A stretch of DNA of 64,000 nucleotides, taken from contig JAWKLR010000013.1 of the NCBI GenBank assembly GCA_041392625.1, positions 1-64,000 on the forward strand, read 5' to 3'. This stretch comes from M3007 sp041392625. Its GTDB lineage: Bacteria > Bacteroidota > Bacteroidia > Chitinophagales > Saprospiraceae. Under the pieces are notes generated by a model, which was not told the DNA's origin, ran no database searches, and was given only the letters and a program-made list of their open reading frames with translations. The position numbers and the translations under genes are program-made. Numbering within the stretch: position 1 is the first letter of the stretch; each line of letters starts with the position of its first letter. Below are positions 39,253-47,775 of this stretch, one piece after another.

Positions 39253-40207
39253 TCAATGCAATGGATCAGCCGTGCCGTTTACATCTCCAATTTTTACTCC
39301 GTTGAAATACAAGTTAGGGTACATTCCATCTTCTGGGCCGTGCTCTAAAACTTCCAATAATGGGATGCTGAGTGGGTTCCCGGCAGGGAAGTCGTGTGAA
39401 GTATGCCAGAAGCGCCAGGACTTTCCATTTGGAAATTCCGAATTCAAACCCAGGATCAATTTCTGAATAAGCACGATATCATAGGTGGTAATTTTCCCAT
39501 CCTGATTTGCATCTGCAGCCACGTATTGCCAGGGTTCAGTGAAAGGCTCCTGGTTGAGTAAGTGTTTTTTATTAAAACCAAATCCTGTGTTGTGACTCCG
39601 TTGAGGGGATTGATGTTTTTACGAGGGGTGACGGTTAGTGCATACCCATCGGTGGGGAGGAAATAAGATCCTTGATAGCCATAGAGTCCGGGAGTAAACA
39701 TCCAATCTTGGCTTGATGGTAAATTGTATTCTATCGTGTCATAAATGCAGTGGGTACCAAGGGCATACACTTCAACTGAGTCAATGCCCTCGAAAGGGGT
39801 GCCATGGGAGAACAACATACTCCACTCCCGGTCGCAACTGGAGCATTGTCTTGCGTACAAATAATCTGGGAAGTACAGGTGCTGGTATTTCCTGCTTCAT
39901 CTTTAGCCCAGACCTCAAGTTGCCAAACCCCCAATTCATACATCACTACATGGACTTCTTCGGGAAACCCAACTCCTGTACACGGCTTTCGAATGCCAAT
40001 TTGGATTTCATCTGGGCTGGTGATATTATCGGAAAGCCCATCAATGAAGTCGGAAGCCCACAAATACAATTCGCAAGTACTGTTGGGAATTGTTACTGTC
40101 AGGGTGCTTTTGCACTGAATAGTTGGTGGAATGGTATCCACACTTCCTTGAGCAAGCACGAAATTAGAACTGAGAAAAAATGCGATAAGAAGGAGTTGGT
40201 TTTTCAT
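39253..40207 (-). pseudogene. Secreted protein with dockerin-like calcium loops, two frameshifts, no sorting domain
   Basis: Three frames in series. Part 1 (from 40207): signal peptide MKNQLLLIAFFLSSNFVLAQ and a HYR/Ig-like domain (IPPTIQCKSTLTVTIPN, LEVWAKDEAGNTSTC). Part 2: FSHGTPFEGIDSVEVYAL to NPLNGVTTQDLVLIK. Part 3: AADANQDGKITTYDIVLIQK and FNGVKIGDVNGTADPLH. Breaks lie near 39812-39822 and in the T6 run at 39565-39570; one extra base at the latter gives LVLIKKHLLNQEPFTEPWQY, a natural join. NGVTTQDLVLI and DANQDGKITTYDIV are the dockerin-like pair found in many Saprospiraceae secreted proteins, which usually continue after IGDVNGTA into a beta domain and a T9SS domain. Here the protein stops five bases from corA, so its 3' end is probably missing. 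Confidence 0.65.
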
Positions 40208-40220
40208 TGGGTGGTGCAGT

Positions 40221-40850
40221 TTATTTTAAGTAGAGCGCAGCATGAATTGTGCCATTTTGGAGTTCCAGTTCGAGGCCGTCTGCGGTTTGGACTTTTCCCT
40301 GGAAGTATCCCTGAATTCGATTGTTGTTCCGCTCGGTAAGGACCAACTCAAATTCAGAGGGGACTGCTGTATAGCGTTGAGGCACGTTTTGGTGGTCTGG
40401 ATTGTCAGAAGCCTGAAGTTGATTGTGCAGATCTTCGAAGTAAACCAGTGCGTCTGGAACGGTGTATGGGTATTGAATGGCATCCAGGTCTAGCTCTGCG
40501 GCAAGTGAAAACTTGAAATTCGGATCGGTGCCGGCATCTTGTCGGCTCACAACCAGGGTTTGGTTGCTTGCCTGGTAGTAGGTAGACTCGATGACAAATG
40601 CCGTTGTACTACCGGGAGTTGGTTCGGCATTGGGGTCGAGGCAATTGCAACCGTCCGGACCGGCGGTTGTCTGAAAATCGGACTCAATGTTGGATAGAAG
40701 CAGGTGCTGGTTGCCGGCATCAAATTGGATGCTTGCGGAAACCCCGTAAGTAGCAGTTTGTCCGGGCTCTTGCAAGTTGTCCTCTTTGGTACATGCAGCG
40801 AGTGTGAGCAGGAGGAAAAGGGTGGTAGCTGAAAGAATCCGGATAAGCAT
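40221..40850 (-). CDS. Putative lipoprotein of unknown function
   Basis: 209 residues with a lipoprotein signal MLIRILSATTLFLLLTLAAC (lipid Cys20). The rest is beta-rich: ATYGVSASIQFDAGNQHLLL, DGCNCLDPNAEPTPGSTTAF, FELVLTERNNNRIQGYFQGK, VQTADGLELELQNGTIHAAL. The RIQGYFQGKV pattern resembles the lipoproteins of Bacteroidota in which a beta-sandwich carries an RI.G.F.G.. motif, function unknown. It lies 13 bases upstream of the dockerin-like gene on the same strand, so both form an operon. Confidence 0.75.
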   Translation of the reverse strand: MLIRILSATTLFLLLTLAACTKEDNLQEPGQTATYGVSASIQFDAGNQHLLLSNIESDFQTTAGPDGCNCLDPNAEPTPGSTTAFVIESTYYQASNQTLVVSRQDAGTDPNFKFSLAAELDLDAIQYPYTVPDALVYFEDLHNQLQASDNPDHQNVPQRYTAVPSEFELVLTERNNNRIQGYFQGKVQTADGLELELQNGTIHAALYLK

Positions 40851-41168
40851 GACTGGAGTATTTTATTTTAATGAAAACACGTTTGAAACAAGGCACATAC
40901 AGGTAGTGACTTGTATCACGCATGGGTTAAAACAAATATAGGGATTTTGGCCCGATCATTTTTTGTAAAATTGGCTGCATTACGTGTTGCTCAAAGAATA
41001 ATCGGTAGTTTGTCGTTCAGCCGATACTTATACTGCTCTCGCGAAACTTAATTTTTACAAATTATTCCAGGAAACAAAAGCATGTAATAATTTACCAACA
41101 GAAGTTACCAACATTGTTGAAAAGATGTGTATTTGAAAAATGGCATTGATAGTCAATTACTTATGATA

Positions 41169-41191
41169 GTTATCAACATTTTGTGGATAAC
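41169..41191. promoter_or_regulatory. Inverted pair of DnaA-box-like sites upstream of nrdB
   Basis: TGTGGATAAC at 41182-41191 is the complement of GTTATCCACA, an exact match to the DnaA box TTATNCACA. Three bases away, in inverted orientation, lies GTTATCAACA (41169-41178), one mismatch from the same box. In Escherichia coli DnaA binds the nrdAB promoter and couples nucleotide supply to replication. The same role is inferred here. The remainder of the 600-base gap 40851-41450 holds no gene I can support. Confidence 0.5.
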
Positions 41192-41192
41192 T

Positions 41193-41226
41193 TGTGCCCA
41201 AAATTTCCAAAAATACCCTACTTTCG
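41193..41226 (+). promoter_or_regulatory. Possible nrdB promoter next to the DnaA-box pair
   Basis: TTG (41193-41195), 23-base spacer, TACTTTCG (41219-41226), one mismatch from TAnnTTTG. The DnaA-like pair lies immediately upstream, in a position suited to activation. The leader before the ATG at 41451 would be about 215 nt. Confidence 0.3.
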
Positions 41227-41450
41227 CTGTTGCAATAAAACGGATCGCGAGATTCGTGCTTTTGCCTGTCGTAATTACCGTCCCTTCACTTCTAGCAGGA
41301 ATACAATCCAGTCCGGATTTCGGTTTGCTTTTGATTTTTATAATCAGAGCCAATATCCCCGGGCCCAAGACCCCGCCGTCTTTTAATCGGTTATTACAGT
41401 TTTGTTCAATCATTTAATAGTCAACTAACCATAATAGAATCCGAGAAAGT

Positions 41451-42437
41451 ATGGCACAAGAGACCTCCAGCACCGAACCTATCCTCCGGGAGAACCCGGA
41501 TCGTTTTGTATTGTTTCCCATCAAATATCCCGTTATCTGGGAATGGTATAAGAAAGCAGAAGCGTCTTTCTGGACTGCAGAAGAAATTGACCTGGCTCCG
41601 GATGTACAGGATTGGGACACCAAACTGAACGACAACGAACGGCATTTCATCAAGCATGTATTGGCATTTTTTGCTGCCTCCGATGGCATTGTAAACGAAA
41701 ACCTCGTAATCAATTTCATGCGCGAGGTACAGATCCCGGAAGCCCGCTGCTTCTACGGGTTTCAGGTAGCCATTGAGAACATCCACTCTGAGGTGTACTC
41801 CCTGCTGATTGATACCTATATAAAGGATGTAAAAGAAAAGGACTTTTTGTTCAACGCTCTCAGCAACCTGGATTGTGTTTCCAAGAAAGGAAACTGGGCG
41901 CTTCGTTGGATTGAAAATGCTCCGACGTTTGCGCACCGGCTGATTGCCTTTGCCGCAGTGGAAGGAATTTTCTTCTCTGGCTCATTCTGTTCTATTTTCT
42001 GGCTGAAAAAACGCGGCCTCATGCCTGGCCTTACCTTCTCCAACGAGTTGATCAGCCGCGATGAAGGCATGCACTGTGATTTTGCCTGCCTGCTTTACTC
42101 CATGCTTGAAAACAAACTGGACAAGTCGGAAGTCGAAGCCATCATCACCGAGGCCGTTGAATATGAAAAAGAATTTGTAACCGACGCTCTTCCGGTTTCA
42201 CTCATCGGAATGAATGCCGACCTCATGAGTCAGTACATAGAGTTTGTGGCAGACCGTCTGTTGGTTTCTCTCGATAATGAAAAAGTTTACAACGTCGAAA
42301 ACCCATTCCCCTGGATGGATATGATTTCCATTCAAGGCAAGACCAACTTCTTTGAGAAGCGGGTGGGTGACTATCAAAAGGCCGGCGTTATGGCCGATCG
42401 CGACAAACAAATATTCACGCTCGACGAAGACTTTTAA
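41451..42437 (+). CDS. nrdB: Class I ribonucleotide reductase small (radical) subunit
   Basis: 328 residues. It generates and holds the tyrosyl radical used by NrdA to reduce ribonucleotides. The di-iron ligands are visible in order: Asp in FFAASDGIVNENL, Glu and His in AIENIHSEVYSLL with the radical tyrosine three residues after the His (E-x2-H-x3-Y), Glu in AAVEGIFFSGSF, and Glu/His in ISRDEGMHCDFACLL. The C-terminal tail ending FTLDEDF would dock with the large subunit. It is followed after 45 bases by the yegP-like gene and then nrdA, so subunits are on one strand but separated by a hairpin at 42831-42866. Confidence 0.96.
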   Translation: MAQETSSTEPILRENPDRFVLFPIKYPVIWEWYKKAEASFWTAEEIDLAPDVQDWDTKLNDNERHFIKHVLAFFAASDGIVNENLVINFMREVQIPEARCFYGFQVAIENIHSEVYSLLIDTYIKDVKEKDFLFNALSNLDCVSKKGNWALRWIENAPTFAHRLIAFAAVEGIFFSGSFCSIFWLKKRGLMPGLTFSNELISRDEGMHCDFACLLYSMLENKLDKSEVEAIITEAVEYEKEFVTDALPVSLIGMNADLMSQYIEFVADRLLVSLDNEKVYNVENPFPWMDMISIQGKTNFFEKRVGDYQKAGVMADRDKQIFTLDEDF

Positions 42438-42482
42438 CACCACACACCACTACCCGATTTTTTAATATAAAAACTCTTTAAA

Positions 42483-42815
42483 ATGGGAAAGTTTGTTATT
42501 TCAACCCGCAAAAACGGTGAATTCCAATTCAACCTCAAAGCCGACAATGGCCAGGTAATCCTCACTTCTGAAGGATACACTACCAAGAGCGCTTGCATGA
42601 ATGGAGTAGAGTCTGTACGCAAAAACAGCGCGGACGCAAACCGTTTTGACAAACTCACTGCCAGCAATGGTAAAGTGTATTTCAACCTGAAAGCCACAAA
42701 TGGCCAGGTGATTGGATCCAGCCAAATGTATGAAGGCGAATCAGGCCGTGACAACGGCATCGACTCCGTAATGCGCAATGCACCGGATGCAACTGTCGAT
42801 GATCAAACTGCATAA
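42483..42815 (+). CDS. YegP family protein (two DUF1508 repeats)
   Basis: 110 residues made of two DUF1508 units: GKFVISTRKNGEFQFNLKAD...SEGYTTKSACMNGVESVRKN and ASNGKVYFNLKATNGQVIGS...MYEGESGRDNGIDSVMRNA. Each unit is a small beta-beta-beta-alpha fold. Function in the family is unclear, and some members are general stress proteins. It lies between nrdB and nrdA and is followed by a terminator, so it may share nrdB's transcript; whether it has anything to do with ribonucleotide reduction is unknown. Confidence 0.92.
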   Translation: MGKFVISTRKNGEFQFNLKADNGQVILTSEGYTTKSACMNGVESVRKNSADANRFDKLTASNGKVYFNLKATNGQVIGSSQMYEGESGRDNGIDSVMRNAPDATVDDQTA

Positions 42816-42830
42816 GAGAATTTGACCATA

Positions 42831-42866
42831 CTGCTGCGGGGCATGCTCCGCAGCAGCTGTCTTTTC
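42831..42866 (+). terminator. Probable terminator between yegP and nrdA
   Basis: CTGCTGCGG (42831-42839), 8-base loop, CCGCAGCAG (42848-42856), then CTGTCTTTTC. The T tract is interrupted, so termination may be partial, allowing different levels of nrdB-yegP and nrdA. Confidence 0.6.
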
Positions 42867-42985
42867 TTCCTTAATCCATTCGGACAAATCAGGAGTACGA
42901 TTTCGAAGCTACTCCTACCTGTTACGCCGCTTCGATCCTCAAAACCAATTGAATCAAGGACATACTAAAAAAAACATTTCTAAGG

Positions 42986-45409
42986 ATGAAAGTAATCAAG
43001 CGCTCCAACCGCAAAGAAGATGTATCATTTGATAAAATCACCGCTCGTCTCCGTAAATTGATGTACGGACTTGAGTCTGATTATGTGAATATCATTGAAG
43101 TCTCGAAAAAAGTAATTCAGGGCTTATACGATGGCGTAACAACTGTTGAGTTGGATAATCTGGCTGCTGAAACTGCCGCTACCATGGCAACAGTACACCC
43201 GGATTATGCCCTGCTCGCAGCCCGTCTGGCTGTTAGCAACCTCCATAAGGAAACAGAAAAAACCTTCCACAAGGTTATTGATAAATTATACCACTACATC
43301 GATCCCAAAACGGGTGAGCGTGCCGGCCTGATCGGCGACGAAACCCACAAGGTGATCATGGAAAACAAGAATAAACTCGATAGTGCCATCATCTACGATC
43401 GGGATTTTGATTTCGATTATTTCGGATTTAAAACCCTCGAACGCAGCTACCTGATGCGGATGAACGGCAAAATCGTAGAACGCCCGCAGCACCTGTTCAT
43501 GCGGGTGGCAGTAGGTATTCACGGCACAGACATTGACTCTGCCATTGATACTTATAACCTCATGTCTGAGCGTTGGTTTATCCACGCGACTCCGACCCTG
43601 TTTAATGCAGGTACTCCGAAGCCACAGCTTTCCTCATGCTTCTTGCTCTCAATGACAGACGACAGCATCGGAGGGATTTTTGAGACCCTCCAGCGTTGTG
43701 CCTTGATCAGTCAGAGCGCCGGCGGTATCGGCCTAAGCATTCACAACGTTCGTGCAACCGGCTCTTACATCAAAGGCACTGGTGGTACATCCAATGGTAT
43801 CATCCCGATGCTGCGTGTATTTAACGACACAGCACGCTATGTTGATCAGGGTGGTGGCAAGCGCAAAGGTGCCTTCGCCGTTTACATGGAGCCCTGGCAC
43901 GCCGATATTTTTGAATTCCTTGATTTGAAGAAAAATCACGGTAAGGAAGAAATGCGCGCCCGCGACTTGTTTTACGCCATGTGGATTCCAGACTTGTTCA
44001 TGGAACGCGTAAAGGAAGACGCCGAATGGTCTCTGTTCTGTCCGAACGAAGCACCTGGATTGTTTGACGTGCACAGTGGAGAATTTGAAGCCTTGTACCA
44101 CAAATACGAACAGGAAGGCCGTCAGCGAAAAGTAGTGAAAGCGCGCGATGTGTGGAATGCTATCCTGGAAAGTCAGGTTGAAACGGGTACACCATATATC
44201 CTGTACAAAGACCAGGCAAATAAAAAGAGCAACCAGAAGAATCTGGGTACCATCCGTTCTTCCAACTTGTGTACCGAGATCATCGAATACACTTCTCCGG
44301 ATGAAGTTGCAGTGTGTAACCTGGCTTCTCTTGCCTTGCCTAAATACGTTGAGGATGGCAAGTTTGATTTCGACCGGCTCTATGAAATCACCCGCGTTGT
44401 TACCCGAAATCTGAATAAGGTAATTGATGTAAACTATTATCCAGTGCCACAGGCTCGCAATTCTAACATGCGCCACCGCCCAATCGGCTTAGGTGTGCAG
44501 GGACTTGCCGATGCACTGATCCTCATGCGGATGCCGTTCGACAGCGAGGAGGCTAAGCAGATGAACAAAGATATTTTTGAAACCATCTATTTTGCAGCGC
44601 TCACCGAAAGCTGCGCACTGGCAGAGAAAGAAGGGGCTTACGAAACATTCCAAGGCTCCCCATTAAGCCAGGGAGAACTCCAGTTTGATATGTGGGGTGT
44701 AAAACCATCCGATCGATGGGATTGGGAAAGTCTGCGTGAAAAAGTGAAAAAGGTGGGTGCGCGTAACTCCCTGCTCGTTGCGCCGATGCCAACGGCATCT
44801 ACCAGCCAGATTCTTGGCAACAACGAATGTTTTGAGCCATACACTTCCAACTTGTACACTCGCCGTACCCTGTCTGGTGAGCACATTGTGGTGAACAAGC
44901 ACCTCATGCGCGATCTGGTTCGCCTGGGCTTGTGGGATGAGGAAATGCGCGAAGCCATTATGGCTGCCAACGGTTCGGTTCAGGGAATTGACATCATTCC
45001 GCAGGAAATCCGGGATCTGTACAAAACAGCCTATGAGATTTCTCAGAAAGTAATCATCGATATGGCGGCTGACCGGGGTGCATTTATTTGCCAAAGCCAG
45101 AGTCTGAATGTCTTTATGGAAGCACCGACGTTTGCGAAGCTATCTTCCATGCACTTCTACGCCTGGCAAAAGGGCCTGAAGACAGGAATGTACTACCTGC
45201 GCAGCAAAGCCGCTACCGACCCGATCAAGTTTACACTCAGCAAGAAACACCAGCAGAAGTTTGTTGCCAATAAAGCGACAGCCGAAGCATCAGTTTCTGC
45301 AACAAAGAAAGATAAGGGCATTTCTACCATGGAAGCCCTGGATGTAAAAGACGTACAAGGTAAGATTTGCAGTCTGGATGATCCAACCTGCGAATCCTGC
45401 TCTGCATAA
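42986..45409 (+). CDS. nrdA: Class I ribonucleotide reductase large (catalytic) subunit
   Basis: 807 residues. An N-terminal ATP-cone (about 1-95, VIKRSNRKEDVSFDKITARL) provides allosteric activity control. The catalytic barrel has the redox cysteine in QLSSCFLLS, the active-site NLCTEI (Asn, thiyl-radical Cys, Glu), the second redox cysteine in VAVCNLASLALP, and the radical-path tyrosines in GMYYLRS. The C-terminus ends CSLDDPTCESCSA, with the cysteines that pass electrons from thioredoxin or glutaredoxin. It converts NDPs to dNDPs together with NrdB. It lies 170 bases after the yegP-like gene. The linker near residues 755-790 is rich in Ala/Thr/Ser/Lys, as is common before the redox tail. 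Confidence 0.96.
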   Translation: MKVIKRSNRKEDVSFDKITARLRKLMYGLESDYVNIIEVSKKVIQGLYDGVTTVELDNLAAETAATMATVHPDYALLAARLAVSNLHKETEKTFHKVIDKLYHYIDPKTGERAGLIGDETHKVIMENKNKLDSAIIYDRDFDFDYFGFKTLERSYLMRMNGKIVERPQHLFMRVAVGIHGTDIDSAIDTYNLMSERWFIHATPTLFNAGTPKPQLSSCFLLSMTDDSIGGIFETLQRCALISQSAGGIGLSIHNVRATGSYIKGTGGTSNGIIPMLRVFNDTARYVDQGGGKRKGAFAVYMEPWHADIFEFLDLKKNHGKEEMRARDLFYAMWIPDLFMERVKEDAEWSLFCPNEAPGLFDVHSGEFEALYHKYEQEGRQRKVVKARDVWNAILESQVETGTPYILYKDQANKKSNQKNLGTIRSSNLCTEIIEYTSPDEVAVCNLASLALPKYVEDGKFDFDRLYEITRVVTRNLNKVIDVNYYPVPQARNSNMRHRPIGLGVQGLADALILMRMPFDSEEAKQMNKDIFETIYFAALTESCALAEKEGAYETFQGSPLSQGELQFDMWGVKPSDRWDWESLREKVKKVGARNSLLVAPMPTASTSQILGNNECFEPYTSNLYTRRTLSGEHIVVNKHLMRDLVRLGLWDEEMREAIMAANGSVQGIDIIPQEIRDLYKTAYEISQKVIIDMAADRGAFICQSQSLNVFMEAPTFAKLSSMHFYAWQKGLKTGMYYLRSKAATDPIKFTLSKKHQQKFVANKATAEASVSATKKDKGISTMEALDVKDVQGKICSLDDPTCESCSA

Positions 45410-45415
45410 AAAAAT

Positions 45416-45440
45416 CGGGGGGCGCATCAGGCGCCCCCCG
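45416..45440. terminator. Strong GC hairpin after nrdA
   Basis: CGGGGGGCGC (45416-45425), loop ATCAG, GCGCCCCCCG (45431-45440). A perfect 10-bp stem seven bases after the nrdA stop. No T tract follows on the + strand, so it may stop transcription weakly or protect the 3' end of the mRNA; on the minus strand the seven A at 45407-45414 would be a T tract, but no minus-strand gene lies upstream. Confidence 0.55.
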
Positions 45441-45752
45441 TTACAATTAATCCCTTCACTATACCGGAATTATGCGTTTGCGACAGGTCTCATACCTTCG
45501 CATGGTTCCAGAAAACCGGCAATTATTGCGATTTTAGGGCGTCACCCACACTTTCCCAACTTATGTCCCTTTTTTAAGACGCCCTTTCTATTACTGACAC
45601 ACTAGCAAAGCCGATATCCCAATTGGGCACTCTTGAACGCAAGGTGCCCAATTTGGCGTGTGGGACATACTGTTTTGCAAAAAAGCCGGTGATCCTACCT
45701 GAATTCCTGATTCCTATCCTATTTTTGGGGATTCATTTCCAACTTGTACAGC
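45441..45752. other. Gap before the DUF1295 gene with a perfect inverted repeat
   Basis: AATTGGGCAC (45621-45630) and GTGCCCAATT (45644-45653) form a 10-bp perfect stem with a 13-base loop, without a T tract. A second loose inverted pair (AGGGCGT near 45536, ACGCCCT near 45580) lies upstream. These could be a regulator site or a relic of a small element. No gene is seen in this stretch. Confidence 0.45.
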
Positions 45753-46667
45753 ATGCTGCGCACCATCCTGTTTTTAATTGGTACCCTGATTGCCCTGCCG
45801 GTTATTGCCTGGCATTACGATTCACAACTCAACACCGAGCAATGGACTGTGTTGATGGCTTTGGCTCAGGGAGCACTGGCTGCTGCATTGCTCTGTTTTG
45901 CCGTCAGCACACTGAGTAAAAACTACAGTCAGGTAGATAAACTCTGGAGTCTGCTCCCGATTGGGTATACCTGGTATGTTGCATGGTCTGCCGGCATGTC
46001 ACCACGTCTGGTACTGATGGCTGTACTGGCCACTCTTTGGGGCTTGCGCCTTACCTATAATTTTGCCCGGCGGGGAGGCTATCACCTGTTATTTTGGAAA
46101 GGAGATGAAGATTATCGTTGGGGAGTACTTCGTCAGCAAGGGAAGTTTAAGAACCCCTGGATCTGGGCCTTGTTCAACCTCTTTTTTATTTCACTTTACC
46201 AAAATACCCTGATCCTGCTATTTACCTTGCCTACACTGGTAGCATGGCAAGGGAGTGATCAGGCCTTGGGCTGGACCGATGGATTTTTGACACTCGCATT
46301 TTTGATCCTGTTATACCTGGAAACCCGCGCTGACCAGCAGCAATACGAATTTCAGGAGGAGAAATACCGACGTATTCGGGAAGGCCTTCCTCTTGGTACC
46401 TATGAAAAAGGGTTTTGTGACACCGGCTTATGGGGTAAAGTGCGGCATCCCAATTACGCTGCCGAGCAAGCCATTTGGTTGGTTTTTTATTTGTTTAGTG
46501 TAGCCGCAACAGGACGTTGGGTTAATTGGTCTATGACCGGAGTAATACTCCTCATGTTGCTCTTCATTGGCAGTTCGGATTTTAGTGAAAAAATCTCTGC
46601 TGAAAAGTACCCGGCTTACAAAGGCTACCAGCAAGACCGGCCCCGTTTCTGGCCCCGTTTTTTTTAG
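45753..46667 (+). CDS. DUF1295 family membrane protein (steroid 5-alpha-reductase/isoprenylcysteine methyltransferase-like)
   Basis: About 304 residues from ATG 45753 (MLRTILFLIGTLIALPVIAW); a TTG nine bases upstream is less likely. About seven membrane helices. The conserved features are LSKNYSQVDKLWSLLPIGYT near residue 55, GLRLTYNFARRGGY, a DEDYRWGVLR motif, and the C-terminal cofactor region FCDTGLWGKVRHPNYAAEQA with EKYPAYKGYQQDRPRFWP. Family members are NADPH-dependent reductases or methyltransferases of unassigned lipid substrates. It is followed closely by two further genes on the same strand. Confidence 0.88.
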   Translation: MLRTILFLIGTLIALPVIAWHYDSQLNTEQWTVLMALAQGALAAALLCFAVSTLSKNYSQVDKLWSLLPIGYTWYVAWSAGMSPRLVLMAVLATLWGLRLTYNFARRGGYHLLFWKGDEDYRWGVLRQQGKFKNPWIWALFNLFFISLYQNTLILLFTLPTLVAWQGSDQALGWTDGFLTLAFLILLYLETRADQQQYEFQEEKYRRIREGLPLGTYEKGFCDTGLWGKVRHPNYAAEQAIWLVFYLFSVAATGRWVNWSMTGVILLMLLFIGSSDFSEKISAEKYPAYKGYQQDRPRFWPRFF

Positions 46668-46728
46668 TGTGAAGTCGGCAGTTCTAACTCCTTCAAACCT
46701 TATTTCTTACTTAAATAACCCATTTCCT

Positions 46729-47775
46729 GTGCAAAAGATATTCTGGATTTTCATTCTTGGCATTATTTCCATTCAGGCGTGTAAACAAACACCCAAGCGG
46801 CCCGAACAATTGGAGCCTGCTTTTTACTACTGGAGAACCAATTTTGATCTCGTGGATGCTCAAAAAGAGAGCATGGAAGAACTGGGTACTCAAACGCTTT
46901 TCATCAAATTCATGGATATTGGGCGAAATGAGCAAAATAAGTTGATTCAGGTGTTTTCAAGGCTACAGGTCAGTGATACCGCAGCACTGAAAGAACAGAA
47001 ACTCATTCCGTGTTTTTTTATCACCAACAGTGTTTTTAAAAACATAAATCCAAGTGAAGAAGCATGGCTGGTGAAAACCATTGCTTCCAGCCTGAACGCC
47101 AATGCGAACTTAAACAAAGGTGGAAATGCATGGCCGGAAGTTCAACTGGATTGTGACTGGACTCCGGAAACCAAAGATGCTTATTTCCGACTGGTTCAAA
47201 CTATCAATACCAATTTATCGACTCAAACCCTGCTCAGTACAACGATCCGACTACACCAGTATAAGTTTCCGACAGAATCCGGTGTTCCACCGGCTGATCG
47301 CGGGATGTTGATGCTGTACAATACCGGTGATATTGAGAATTGGAAAGAGGACAATTCCATACTGAGTGTGGCAGATGCAAAAAAGTACATTCAGGGCGCT
47401 CCGGACCCATACCCCCTTGCACTCGACCTGGCTTTGCCGGTTTTTTCATGGGGACTTGTTTACCGCGATGGAGGGCTGTGGAAGATTTTACCAGCCCTGG
47501 ATAAAGCCGAATTACAGGATACCAGTTTCTTTAAACCATCTACGGAGCAACCGGGCAACTGGGATTTGGTAAAACCTACCATTCGTGAAGGACATTACCT
47601 GCGTGAGGGCGACCAGATTCGGTTTGAAGAAGTAGACTTTAGTGTGTTGCAGGAAATTCAGGCATTGAGCCAATCCATCAGTGTTGCCCCTGATGCACGC
47701 ATGGCATTTTTTCATTTGGATCCACAACTGAAGGAACGGTATTCGATCAAAGATTTGCGCACCCTATGCCAGTAA
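46729..47775 (+). CDS. Conserved Bacteroidota lipoprotein, probable barrel-type fold
   Basis: About 348 residues from a GTG at 46729 that begins a lipoprotein signal (QKIFWIFILGIISIQAC); the open frame reaches back to 46567 inside the DUF1295 gene, but that part does not look like protein. Visible motifs are YYWRTNFDL, TLFIKFMDIG, EVQLDCDWTPETKDAYF, TTIRLHQYKFPTESGVPPAD, RGMLMLYNTGD and LALDLALPVFSWG. The order of short beta strands ending in acidic or aromatic residues resembles a glycosidase-like TIM barrel (inference). The family seems to recur in Bacteroidota next to a large repeat protein like the next gene, with which it overlaps by 10 bases, so they are probably translationally coupled. 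Confidence 0.72.
   Translation: MQKIFWIFILGIISIQACKQTPKRPEQLEPAFYYWRTNFDLVDAQKESMEELGTQTLFIKFMDIGRNEQNKLIQVFSRLQVSDTAALKEQKLIPCFFITNSVFKNINPSEEAWLVKTIASSLNANANLNKGGNAWPEVQLDCDWTPETKDAYFRLVQTINTNLSTQTLLSTTIRLHQYKFPTESGVPPADRGMLMLYNTGDIENWKEDNSILSVADAKKYIQGAPDPYPLALDLALPVFSWGLVYRDGGLWKILPALDKAELQDTSFFKPSTEQPGNWDLVKPTIREGHYLREGDQIRFEEVDFSVLQEIQALSQSISVAPDARMAFFHLDPQLKERYSIKDLRTLCQ

Noticed and set aside
41127..41417. 96-codon ORF upstream of nrdB
   Set aside because: It overlaps the DnaA-box-like sites and the probable promoter and has no recognisable features.
46567..46728. N-terminal extension of the lipoprotein gene into the DUF1295 gene
   Set aside because: The extension is the antiphase reading of DUF1295 codons; the GTG at 46729 starts a proper lipoprotein signal.
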